A stretch of DNA of 64,000 nucleotides from Wuchereria bancrofti (Eukaryota > Nematoda > Chromadorea > Rhabditida > Onchocercidae), in the NCBI GenBank assembly GCA_005281725.1, contig SSBO01000008.1, forward strand, positions 2,418,001 to 2,482,000, in the 5' to 3' direction. Shown here one piece after another: positions 1 through 10,970 of the stretch (positions are counted from its first letter, which is position 1; the number at the start of each line of letters is the position of its first letter). A program made the position numbers and the translations under genes. Under the pieces are notes generated by a model. It had not been told where the DNA came from, did not search any database, and worked only from the letters and a program-made list of their open reading frames with translations.

Positions 1-213
1 TTAATACAGGTTGACTTACAAGGGATCATGTAAGAAAACCAAACAGTTTATAAAGAAGAAAAGAGGTAAAATCTTTCAAACAAATTAATGCAGAATGCTT
101 TGTTTAATTACATTTTGCAATTAAGCACGTTAAGCAACTTATAACAAAGCAGTACTGAGGACTTTCATTTATAAATTAATTTATTATGAACGGAATACCA
201 TTACATAAACTAA

Positions 214-3200
214 TCATCTATAGCCGAAATAAGACGGGAAGTTTGTCTTTAAAACTCCTCCCTTACATATCACTCTATTTTAGTTGCAAATTTTTAACCA
301 CTTTAATGATTCATTTTCAAAAAAGATGGGAATCTTTAAAAGATTTCAGTAAGCTATTTAATATGCCTAATCTATCTCTGCTTATTCAAAGCAACTTAAT
401 AGTTTATATTTTATAAGCAGTTCTTCATAAGAGACCAGAAGATGCAATGCGTTAGTCGATCGAGAAAAAAACCTATTAATTACAAAATACCAAAAACAAA
501 CTTTATAAGGTCTTTCTCCAGTATGAATACGAATATGCGCCTTCAGATAATGCTTTCTTCCTTTCTTTCCACAAAATTCACAAGCGTACTTTTTAACCAG
601 ATGTGCTTTCATGTGACTCAGCATGTCACCGTTTTTAACCTCTTCCGTACAAGCTCTACAGCGACCATGTTCTGAAATTAAGAACCGAAATCACGGTCAA
701 ATACACAACCTGTTATCACAGACCAAACTTTTCCATCCCAGGATAACAGTAATAAAATTGATTAAATTCAAAACAAGCTAATAGTTTTCCACCTCAGCAT
801 AATGAAGACATTTTTTCATAACTCCAATTTCATGAAAATATTAAATAAAAATTTCCTTATATTTACTTGCTAAAGAATACAAATTTACCACCGTCTAGGT
901 GTTGATTTATGAAATGCTCTTTTATTCCATCCTGGTCTTGTAATGTTACTTCATCCGGACACACTGCACAAGCAAGAAGCGAAGCGACACCTATCAGCAA
1001 GTCATCATTGGCTAATGCATCCTTATTCCGAATTGTCCGCTTTTTTTTGACATTCTTAAATAACTATGGCGAAAATCAAAGATTAATAAATAACGACCAA
1101 TCGCTTTCAAATATTGGAAAAATCAGAATTGTTTAGTTTATATTCTTAAGAACCAACGAAATATCAAAAACTTCGATCTTTATCTTTACAAGTCTCATGT
1201 GACTTCTCTACAGAGCGTCTCATCTGTCATGTAGCTCTGGAGGAAAAAGACATTTCCAGTACGATTGTCTTACAATGTAGCAAACTCTGATTACAAAAGA
1301 AATAAAAATTATCAAAATGACTCTAACAATTTGCAAGTATCGTTTGAAGAAGAAATGAAGACAGCCTAGACATACCGGACCAGATTTAAGAGGCACAGAA
1401 GAAATTAGTGAGGAAGACAGAGAACTTCGTTTCGGTGGCACAGTAACGGCGTTGAACTTTGGTGACTTTTCTGAATCAGTAATTTGCGCTGTTGAAGCAA
1501 TCGGTACTGGCTGAAGTAAAGATTCTTTTTTTGATACGGAATTTTCAGTCTCATTCGTAATTTTCAGAGGTTGCATCGGATTCTGCTGTTGCATCAGAGC
1601 ATACAACATTTCCAGCTCTTTCTCAAGCCAACCACGTTTTCTTTCCATCTACAAAGTAAGCAAGGTTAAACAAAAATGGGAGGAATCTCTCCTAAAACCA
1701 AGAGAATGCTAAAAATAATTTAAAATGAGTCAAAAAAAACGAACCATTTTCTTAACACCGACACGTAACATACAGTCTACAAGGCAAATATTCTACAGGA
1801 AAAATATCTTCAGGAAAATGAAAACATTCTGCAAGACTCAACTACTATAAAATTTCATAGTAATCTGTCAAATCCTAGAACAATGCGAACTGTGTTTGAA
1901 ACAAATTTGATTAAAGTAAAAAAGTAACACTAAAACTGACTTGCGCTATTTGAGATTTCATACTCAGTGCATCCTTTTCCAACAATTCGCGCTGCCAGCG
2001 CTCTTTCCACAAATCATTCTGCAAATCCCGAAAAATTGCTAGATAATATTTATGAGAAAAAGCATCATTAAGGATTTAACATAAAGAAAATGCAAACATT
2101 TATAATCTATACACTAAAATACCAATTAAATAGATCGAAAACAATCCGAAACATAACGACCATATCCCAATAAAAAAAAAATTGAAGTAAAGAAATTCTA
2201 ATTTATTCACCTAAACCGAAGTTCATACTAACACTTAAAATCTGATGGGAACGTCCTGTCCTTATGAATGATAACCGACAAGGAACAGACACTCTAATAC
2301 AGTGATTAGAATTAATTTGAATACATAAATGGAATAAAATGAAGATCCACATCTCGAGCGTTTCTCAAATGTGAAAACACGGATGAACTACACTGAGAAA
2401 TACGAAACAATGTGGAATGGAATGACAAAAATCCCAACAAGAAAGTTTATGTTCATTATCGTAAACGCAAAGTGAATTTTAAACTCCATTACATACGCTA
2501 AATCTCATGAATTTCAAAATGAAGGATGAAAATAGCCCACCTGTAGATTCTGAATAAACATCAACAAGTGACTTTTCCATTCCGCTGCCGATGGAGTGCG
2601 CAGAGCGAGCCGTAGTGCTGATGGACCATCACCAGGAGTGATACAAAGTCGGATGAATAGACCCATTTCTTGCTCACCAATCAAATTAATCATTGTACTG
2701 AAAATTTTAAACACTCAAACCAGACTTTAAAATTTTTAATCGTCTTGAACTGGAACTTACAATCTTGGATCATCTGATGGCATATTTGCTCCCTCAATCA
2801 TACTTTTCAGAATCGATGGTGTACGTTGTCCATAACGAAGTGCAACTTTGTCGATTTTTGAATCCATTCGACAGGAGTACAACAATGAAGGATCTTCACA
2901 TGATGAAACCCAAAGAATATATACGGTGTGACGATTATCACCATTTACCTATGAAGTATCAAATAAACTATAAAAATTTGTATCAAAAGCGATTAAAAAA
3001 AAATTCCCAGTTTTATGCTATATTATAGCAACTTGGTTTCGACAGAGGAAAGATATCCATGATGGTGGTCTTTCTCAAAAAATCTAATGTCTTAGAAGGG
3101 ACATAAAAAAGGACATTTAAAAAGGGAAAAATTTTATGCTTTAAAAGAGACACTAATGGGATTTAGACTACGATTTCCGTTAACTCAATAATAATTTACC

Positions 3201-3617
3201 AATGTACTAGCTTCGTCGTCAGCATCTGCAAATGATGTTTCGAAACGGAACGTGCATTTTACACCCCTGAAATATCTATTGTGATCTAATCAAATCTATT
3301 TTTCTAGAAATATCTTTCACATGACAAGAAGCATCCTAGTAGATTTTATATGCTCTACTATTTAAATGATATCTATTTATATTAACCACTTCCACAGACT
3401 GACCAATTTAATTCTTCAAAAATTTTTCAAAAAAGTAGAGAGTACAACAATAACAACAATTAGATTTCATCATATCACTTAAAGAAATTACTCGTTTTGG
3501 GACTTACTTCAACCCAAACTGTACAGGAGCATTAGTTATCCAGTAGCTGTCGAATGATTCGCCTGGTCGAACTGCTGAACTACGTAGAGCAGCTGCAGCA
3601 AAACTTGCAAAATCCAT
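214..3617 (-). CDS. C2H2 zinc-finger protein with N-terminal globular domain and coiled coil (8-9 exons)
   Basis: I do not recognise the family. Phase-consistent exons are 3508-3617 (start ATG 3617), 3200-3266, 2761-2948, 2541-2697, 1941-2018, 1376-1648, 889-1063 and 502-671, all with GT-AG ends. Residues 1-174 form a globular region without obvious motif (starts MDFASFAAAALRSS). Residues ~175-225 are charged and helical (NDLWKERWQRELLEKDAL, then a second heptad-like stretch ending YALMQQQ) and look like a coiled coil. A Ser/Pro/Thr-rich linker follows. The C-terminal part has Cys pairs (LLACAVCPDE; CRACTEEV) and a C2H2 finger, CEFCGKKGRKHYLKAHIRIH, followed by the classical linker TGERPYK. 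The last exon is unresolved: one candidate ends at a TGA at 214-216, with an AATAAA on this strand at about 180-185, but its acceptor is weak. A good acceptor (ttttccag) at about 3650 precedes the start and may be a trans-splice or 5'UTR site. Real gene: quite sure. Function: unknown, possibly nucleic-acid binding. Confidence 0.72.
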
Positions 3618-3651
3618 GGTAAGCAAACAGCTCCCCCTGAATGGGTCTCAA

Positions 3652-5288
3652 CCTGGAAAAAGTTACTTTTAATAAATGCAGAGTGAGGAGGGAAATGTTT
3701 AGTTCCAAAGTCAAAAGATATTTATTTGTTCAAATGACGATGGAAAAGAGGAAGGGAGGAGAGACGTGCCTCAATGAACATACAGCGCACCTGCACATCT
3801 CATCATAGAGAGAGACTGTTTGGAGGAAGGCAACTGAGGTAAGTATCAGATGCTAAAGGGGGACCTTAAGAAGAGGCAAAACAACTTGTCACATAAGAAT
3901 TGTACAGAGAGAGGAAAAACACACAATCATCAATGTGAGGCCCTGAACAAACAGCAATAAACAGAAGAGAGGGACTAGTTTAAACAATAAGGTCGTACAG
4001 AGATGCCAGCAGGAGAGGTATCCTCACCGATACATATAGATACAGAGCCTTAGAGTGAGGAAGAAAAAGGCATTCAAACTACTATCGCTCTACCATACAA
4101 AAGCTGACAATGACAAGAGGTGCAAGATGACACCATTCTGATAGGGAAAGGTAGTACTCAACAAGGAAGGAAGAAAGAAGAGGCAATATGACAAGTACCA
4201 CTGCTTCCCCGCAGAGAAAGGTAAGAAAGACATTGTGATTTTTGGAGTAAGCTTACATCACTTGCTAACTCCTACACGAAGAGATACTGTCATCGAAAGA
4301 GGAGCAATGTCAAACGACAAGGCATACTTTTACTCCTTCAATGACAATGTCACTGAAGAGTGACGGTTATCTGAGGAAGAAAGGAAAGAAGGAAAGAACT
4401 AACTAGATACAGGCATTATTACATCACCTCCATTAACAAATCAATATCATGAGGGAGCAAAAAATCTATGCCATCAGCCGAATAGGTAACACTTTCATGG
4501 ACAGTACGTATTACATCTTATAACATCCTGTCTTTCTACATCCTATTTATGCTATTATTTATCAAATAATTGCAGTATGGTAAACAATCTATATTCATGT
4601 ATATATCTAACATGAAATTTTCAGGCAATTAATTAATTATTTCGTTATCATTCATTCATTCAACTCAATTAATCTGATAAATAATCTTCCACTTGTTTCA
4701 CCCAGTTTTCTAACCCATACATGAAATGAGCAATCACATATGCTCATTAGGACAAACCTTGACATCTGGTAAGATTACCAGTTCTCAGTTTTAACTTCAC
4801 TGGTCATTTTTAATGTTAGCGCGCATCGAATAGCACCATAACTTCAAGGAGCGCAACAGTCACACTCCATCGCCATTTTGGCGGTATGAATGAGATTCGT
4901 ATTTAGCTTCTTCAGAAACCAGAGTTTTGAAACGAAATCCGCCAGGTCACTGTAGCATTCTTTATGAATATAGTATTTCGTAGCTGTTGCTTTTGTGGTA
5001 GCGTACGTGGGTGTACGTGTGACTGTCATCTATGTGACATACGGAGAGAACTATTCAAATTCATGTGTTATTGATGCTTTTTAAAGAAAAGATTAACTGT
5101 TTAACTGGATTAAATGCTTTTAAAGAAGATTGCAAAAAAAAAAAAAAAATCTGTACTGAAACGTGTAGCTTTAGCAGAAATATGCAATTGTTATAATTAA
5201 TTTCGTTACTACTAGGATGTTGAATTATTAAAGAATATATGAATTTGAATTCCAGAACTCAGCAGTGAAGTAGGAGTCGAAAAGATTG
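3652..5288. other. Divergent intergenic region with a purine-rich, higher-GC block
   Basis: This separates the zinc-finger gene (-) from uaf-2 (+), so it should hold both promoters. About 3690-4440 differs from the surrounding AT-rich DNA: it is purine-rich on the + strand (many GGAGG, GAGAGA, AGGAAG words) with few long A/T runs. I found no open reading frame with recognisable protein in it. About 4800-5040 has ordinary composition with a YY1-like palindrome and ACGTG-type words (4995-5025). Two AG acceptors (about 5255 and 5265) precede the uaf-2 start. Confidence 0.5.
4871..4883. promoter_or_regulatory. YY1-like palindrome CGCCATTTTGGCG
   Basis: A perfect inverted repeat (CGCCA, TTT, TGGCG) about 410 bases upstream of the uaf-2 start codon and 1.25 kb upstream of the zinc-finger gene. 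It contains GCCATTTTG, which fits the YY1-type core GCCATnTTG. A promoter role is inference from motif and position only. Confidence 0.3.
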
Positions 5289-7523
5289 ATGGCTGGTCGG
5301 CGAACGGGATCATATGGTTATCAACAAACAGAAGGACTTTCAGGCGCTGAATATTTGGCTTCTATTTATGGTACTGAAAAAGATAAAGTTAATTGTTCAT
5401 TCTACTTTAAGGTTGGTGTTAAATCAACACTTATATTTTTATGTGGAGTAAAAATCAACAAAAAGTTGTGCAAGATGATCTGTCGACGGCAGTGATTATT
5501 GTGAACATTAAAGATATTCATATCCATTGCAAATTTGTGAAAATTTTATTTTTGTAGATTGGTGCCTGTCGTCACGGTGATAAGTGCTCACGAACTCATC
5601 ATCGACCAACATTTTCGCCAACCGTTTTACTTCAGAATTTTTACCACAACCCGATTGTTGACGTGCGTCAGGCAGATGCTTTCGACAGTAAGTTTTAGTC
5701 CACTACTATGTTTTGAAGAGTTTGGTTGAACCGTTGTCTCTTATAAAAAGCATATTAAACCATTATTTCGAGGAACTTGTTTTCAGAGGTTGGGAAGAAG
5801 AATGACGAGGAGCAGGCTTATTTTGATGAATTCTATGAAGAAGTATGTAATAACATTGTTTTTATGTTCGGTCTTTCTGTCACAAACTTTGTAAAGATTT
5901 CATGACATTTTTGTAGAAATTTCCAGGCTGCAATTCATGAAAATTTTGCCAGATCATTTTTTGATAATCTAAAACTAACTGGGATGATTTAGTAATATTT
6001 TTGGAGGCATGTAATAGGTTATTTTAGGTGTTCACTGAACTGGAAAAGAAGTATGGTGAAATAGATGAGATGAATGTTTGTGAAAATATCGGCGAACATA
6101 TGATCGGTAATGTTTATGTGAAATTCCTGCGGGAAGAAGATGCTGAAAAGGCAGTGAAGGATCTAGAAAATCGTTGGTAAGTTAGGAAAATAGTTGTGTC
6201 TTAGCTCTTATATATTCGTAAGCCCCCGCATTGCATGTTTCAGGTTGTCATATAGATTCTGTGGCATCGTGAAAATTTTGTTTTTCTTCCCGTTTCGGTT
6301 TTTTGGACCCGGATTTTGAGCACTTTTTCAGGGTTACCAAGAAAGTGGTGTAGTTGATAAAACTTCATTCTGAATTCCAGAATAGGGTAAGAAGTTGCAT
6401 AAGTATGCTCTTGTAAACCGTTCTCCTATCGAAAACTGATGCTCAACTTGTTTAGATTCTCAACGTCGCTCTATCAGCGGTACCTGGCGAATCCAAATTA
6501 AATGGCTCATTGCTACAGCAGCAATCTTACCAACCATTCTTTTAGATATTGCATCTGATTCAATTATATTTAGATCCATAACACAAATTCTGTAGTCAAA
6601 AGTGCAACTTCTTAAGCAATCTTCTTTCCGGAAAGCAGTACTATGTTCTGGATCGGCCAGGAATATGTAAATTTAATGAAATTTCAAGAATTTAGTCAGC
6701 AACATAAATATTCAATCTTTAGTTTCACTAATTTAATCCTAATTTAGATATCTCATACATTCTCTGATGCAGTGACAGTCCCTAAAAGGTAAATTGTTGT
6801 TGGTTAGGGTGTAGAGAAATAACTCCCTTACTTTGTGGCTTTACTTCAGTTATTTCTTGGGTGAGTTAGTGCAACCTGTTTTTTCTTTGCTGAATCTTAT
6901 TTGATTTACTAGTAGTTTTGGCACCTTTTCCTTTTCACAAATCTTCTGCTTTAACATAATTAAAGAGTTTAAAATTTCAGGTTTAACGGACAACCAATAT
7001 ACGCAGAGCTCTCACCAGTGACAGACTTTCGAGAATCACGTTGCCGTCAACATGAAGTGACCACTTGTTATAAGGGTGGATTTTGTAATTTTATGCATCT
7101 GAAGGCGATCAGTCCGGAGCTGGGAGAAAGGCTTTTTGGACGCAGGTACTTCAGTGTTCCTATGAATCATATGTCGTTCGTTTTAGGTTTTGGCTTCCCG
7201 TGAGTCAGAGTTGATCCCTCTTCTTAATTATTTCATGGTTGAATTCCTGAGACCTTCAATTGGCCAAAAGAAAGAAATCTTGAATACTATGTAATCACGA
7301 GAGGAGAAACCTAAGCATGAGGAAGTCATTCCGGAAGTACATTACATAGTAGAAAATTCATCACTGTAAACTTACTGCTTTTGCACGAAATATTTGCAGA
7401 GGTCGTTATGCAGATGAAGCAGGCCACTACCCGAGCGCAAAACGTGATCGTCGACGCGAACGATCACCACGCGATCGGCCTCGCGACGACTGGCGTGAGA
7501 GGGGACGTAGTCGACGATATTAG
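5289..7523 (+). CDS. uaf-2: U2AF small subunit (U2AF35), splice-acceptor recognition factor
   Basis: Six exons: 5289-5411, 5558-5687, 5787-5842, 6028-6176, 6981-7145 and 7400-7523, giving 248 residues. U2AF35 pairs with U2AF65 in the nucleus and reads the AG at 3' splice sites. The order is the family's: zinc finger 1 ([20 protein letters not shown]), a U2AF-homology/pseudo-RRM region containing [20 protein letters not shown] and [20 protein letters not shown], then zinc finger 2 ([19 protein letters not shown]). The C-terminus is a short Arg-rich tail ([17 protein letters not shown], ending GRSRRY) rather than a long RS domain. An extra ~20 residues ([19 protein letters not shown]) precede the usual [13 protein letters not shown] start; the ATG at 5289 is the only in-frame one there. 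Intron 4 is about 800 bases, the others short. Product identification is very secure; the symbol follows the C. elegans name. Confidence 0.96.
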
Positions 7524-8267
7524 CGTACTGTGCATACAATGTTTTTTTTTTTCTTTTTTTTTTTTTGTTCTTTGACTCATGTTCGTTGTTGGATTTTGTC
7601 ATTTTATATAGCATTTTATATAGTTTTATATGCAATGAATATTGGGAGAGCGAGAAATACCGCGACATTGTAAGCTACTCTAAGCAGTGCTTGTGGGTTT
7701 ATTCACTGCTTTGTCACTTTTTTTTTTAAATGTCTCTGTGAATTCAAATATATTTAAATCTAAGATTAACTTTACTGAAGTATCTTTTTGAATTCCCGAA
7801 TTGATATGCTTGACGTAAATATTCAAAGGCCTTCTTTGTTTAATGTTTGAAACCAGTGAATCCCTCCACTTTACAGAAGATTCAATTCTTTAACATGAAG
7901 TTAGACTTCGAAACTATTTAAAGTTCCTTTTTCTCTTAGATGGATTACTGGTTATCACTGATTTTAAAACGATTGATACTGGTATTATGTTCATGTTGTT
8001 ATCAGTTTTAGCTGCGGGAGCTAATCGGATTCCTACAACATTTTGACGTTCTGTATTATATTTCCCAAGTAATAAGTGCTGCATTATTTTGTTATGGTTA
8101 ATTACAGATTTTTTAATAAAACTTTCATTTCCAGAGGCCTACCATACTCTGCAGCATCAAAATCTTTAGGATTATGTTTATCATATCTCCTCTTGACGTG
8201 CACTTTGTACTATTGAAAGTGTACGCTGGCCAATTCTAATTATGGTCAACTTGATGACCTACAATTT
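7524..8267. other. Convergent 3' flank of uaf-2 and mrpl-9
   Basis: No coding potential seen. It starts with a long T-rich stretch (about 7543-7567) followed by AT-rich sequence to the AATAAA at 8115. It probably represents the uaf-2 3'UTR. Very little space is left for an mrpl-9 3'UTR. Confidence 0.6.
8115..8120 (+). terminator. Poly(A) signal AATAAA, probable uaf-2 3' end
   Basis: AATAAA about 590 bases after the uaf-2 stop and about 150 bases before the end of the convergent mrpl-9 gene. It is the first canonical signal I see on this strand after the stop. Confidence 0.5.
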
Positions 8268-8272
8268 TTATT
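8267..8272 (-). terminator. AATAAA overlapping the mrpl-9 stop codon
   Basis: On the minus strand the last codons read AAC AAA TAA AAA, so the canonical poly(A) signal spans the stop codon. No other close signal was needed to explain the 3' end. Cleavage would be expected around 8245-8258. Confidence 0.5.
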
Positions 8273-10402
8273 TGTTATCTTCCCTCCTTTGCATCATAAA
8301 ACCAACAACATCGAAGTCTTCCAGGATTTCTGCTTTTTCCGTAAAATATGGTTGCTCTTCGACTATGCCATATTTTTTGAAATCCTCCTTGGTTGGCATT
8401 CGAACTGTTTCAGGATAAAGTACCTGCAATATTATAGCTTTCTGATCTCCGGAAAAAAGACAGTGTAAGAGTGTTCAGGAAATAAAAAAAAAAGTATTCG
8501 CGAAAATTAAGCCGCAGAGGATCTCATTATCTATTTCTTCTTAGAGCATATATTGAAAACGTTCAAAAAAGCATCTGAATTTCACAAGTAATCTAATGCA
8601 CCTGTTTGCTTTCGTCTGATGAAGTGTGGCAGATGCGACCAATCATTGGAATAATATACTGATTACAAACAACCACATAAAATCGTAGCAAATGGGCTTC
8701 TAATTCGATGTTTGGTCCTCTCAAATTTTTATTCTCGAGGAAAATCATGTCATCTATAATCTCAACTCCCTAAAAGATCATTCACATTGAAATATGATAT
8801 ATAAATAAAGCTTTTTTTTACAAAGATTTTCCCTTTTTTACAAAGGGAAGGTATGGATACAGAAAAGGAAGCGAAAATAGTCTTGAATTTCAATTTAGCG
8901 GTTTGAGTGTAAGATGAAATATTTAAGGAATACTGAGGTTTATTGAGCGTAAGATGAAAAAAAAAAAATGACAAATTAAACATGAGATCAATAAGACCGT
9001 CCGGTCAGTTGCTAATCATGAACTACAAGTGAAACAGAGAATTTAGTTTTTCAAGAATGGAAAAGATAACCCAAAAACAACGAAAAGCACCTCTTGTCGC
9101 AACGAAGCCTTAACAACCAATTTATCTAATAACCACGGATTTTCCATAGAAACTCGTAAAGATATAACTTTTTTGATCAATTCTCTTCCAAGCAATATGT
9201 AATCGTATGGAATACGAATCCGTTTTTCTAACTCATCTTTCATTTTCTGAAAATAAAGTACATGAAGAAATCCTTTTTCACCTTATATCTTCATTTTTAA
9301 GATCATCAAATTTCCATTAGTTGTAGTCAAAAATTAGTAAAATAAACCTCCTTCATCTCTCCGTAATACTGCAAATTGAATGGTGAAGCATATGCTGCCT
9401 TTTGCGTTAACAACAAATCTGTTCGTGCAAGACGACGATTCACTTCAACAACATCAAACTGATTACCAATACCTTAAACTTAAAAGCTAAAATCTAAAAC
9501 TAATGATTTCAAAAACAATATTTAATTCTTTCCTCCTTAATTACTATATTCATACTACTAACGTATCGTGAAAAATGTGATTAATTGGTAATCAAAAAAA
9601 AATTCACAAAATGACTTTAGATTACTTGGATCATTAATTCAGTAATTAAAAGTTTTGCGCTCTATACTTTCCTTAGATAATCGAACATTTTACAGTTACA
9701 GATAATATGCTTAAAAGTATGAAATTTGTTCGTTAAAAATTCTCTGGAAGATAAATCAAATATAAATCGGTCCAGAAAAACTTTCTGTGTTCTAATAAGT
9801 TATAGAAAATGATAGCATGTAACTGACGTTCTCTCTTATCATATGGAAACGTTGCAATTCCTGGAATGCGCTTAGTATTTACATGATAAATCAAAATGCC
9901 GCATCTTATCCATTAACTAACCTTCTACATCTTTAAGTAAAATAACTTTCAGAGGTCCTGCTGATTTCAAATTCTCAATTTCTACAACTTCCAGTTTCAT
10001 AAGATCTGGATGTTCGTCCGGATTCCGTTGCATACATCCCGGCTGTGTCGGTTCTGGAGTAAGAACTCTTCGTAGAACCCATGTGAACTGCAACAATAAT
10101 AGTAATTGAATTAAGAGAAAATATCTGCCATTAAGGCGCAAATAAATTAAATTCTCGCAGGTAAGACAAACAATAATGAAGAAAAGTCATTTAACAGCAA
10201 AGAAATAATCAGTTAAGTGAAAAAAGCTTCGTATCCCATAAATAAGTTTGATGGAAGAAAAAAAAAAGCACAGAATCAGAAGTAATTGAAGTTATGTTCG
10301 ATTGATAAAATTCAAATCTGAAATGAAGTTACTCACCCGATATTGCAAAATTGTATTGTTCGTAAGGTTGCCGAGACGTTTGCAAAGTGATAGAGAGAGC
10401 AT
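8268..10402 (-). CDS. mrpl-9: Mitochondrial large-subunit ribosomal protein bL9m
   Basis: Six exons in phase: 10337-10402, 9922-10087, 9348-9472, 9091-9246, 8602-8769 and 8268-8423; 278 residues. The first exon (MLSLSLCKRLGNLTNN) is basic and hydroxylated, lacks acidic residues, and fits a mitochondrial import signal. The bL9 core is clear: LKVILLKDVEGIGNQFDVV followed by EVNRRLARTDLLL and KAAYASPFNLQYYGEMKE, matching the family pattern of LLxDVxGLGxxGDVVEVxxGYARNxLLPxxxAxYAS. The remainder is the longer, poorly conserved mitochondrial extension. Role: structural protein of the mitochondrial 39S-type subunit. The stop codon TAA lies inside an AATAAA, so the 3'UTR must be very short. It is convergent with uaf-2 and shares no promoter with it. 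Confidence 0.9.
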
Positions 10403-10720
10403 CGAGAATTCCTTTGGGAAGCCAATTCAACTAGCTAACTTTTTTTTTTTTTCAGAAGTTTTATATCAATGTAATTGTGAATAATGAAATGAATTGTGTG
10501 AACATCGATCAATGATATCAGAATAAATTCTCTTTTCTACATGAAGAATTATGCAGCTGGAAATTATTTTTTGTGATAATTTAAATTTACTGACTTCATT
10601 TCATTCAATTATCAACTCTCAATCCCAAATGTTATTTTCATTCCCAAAGAAAATTTCCATCATCATTCAAAAAAAAAAAAAAAAAAAAAACATACTTCAG
10701 AATTTGAGAAAATGGAAAAA

Positions 10721-10780
10721 TGTTAAATCTAAAATAGATGAAAAAAATAAACCCCCCAACCTAACCCAATCATAAACTTC
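10721..10780 (+). repeat. 60-bp direct repeat, copy 1
   Basis: Begins tgttaaatctaaaatagatg and ends cataaacttc; paired with 10911-10970, start-to-start spacing 190 bp. The two copies differ at only a handful of positions and contain ccaacctaacc, whose reverse complement (ggttaggttg) occurs between them at about 10804-10815. Confidence 0.8.
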
Positions 10781-10910
10781 CCGAAAAAGAGATAAAACTA
10801 ATTCAGGTTAGGTTGATAATCGAATAGCGATTGTCGGGAATTCATAACGTGATCGATGGTAAATTCTCCGTGAATTTACGTGAGAATTGAGTAGGCTGTA
10901 GTTATTTATT

Positions 10911-10970
10911 TGTTAAATCTAAAATAGATGGAAGAAATAAACCTTCCAACCTAACCAATCCATAAACTTC
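10911..10970 (+). repeat. 60-bp direct repeat, copy 2
   Basis: Second copy of the 10721-10780 element, same length, few substitutions. It lies in the upstream region of mrpl-9. No coding meaning is apparent. Confidence 0.8.

Noticed and set aside
4844..5029. Minus-strand 61-codon frame between the zinc-finger gene and uaf-2
   Set aside because: No recognisable protein, no convincing splice partner; more likely promoter sequence.
7372..7668. Minus-strand frame opposite the last uaf-2 exon
   Set aside because: It is antisense to the Arg-rich tail of U2AF35 and continues into a poly-A/Lys run; no independent signal.
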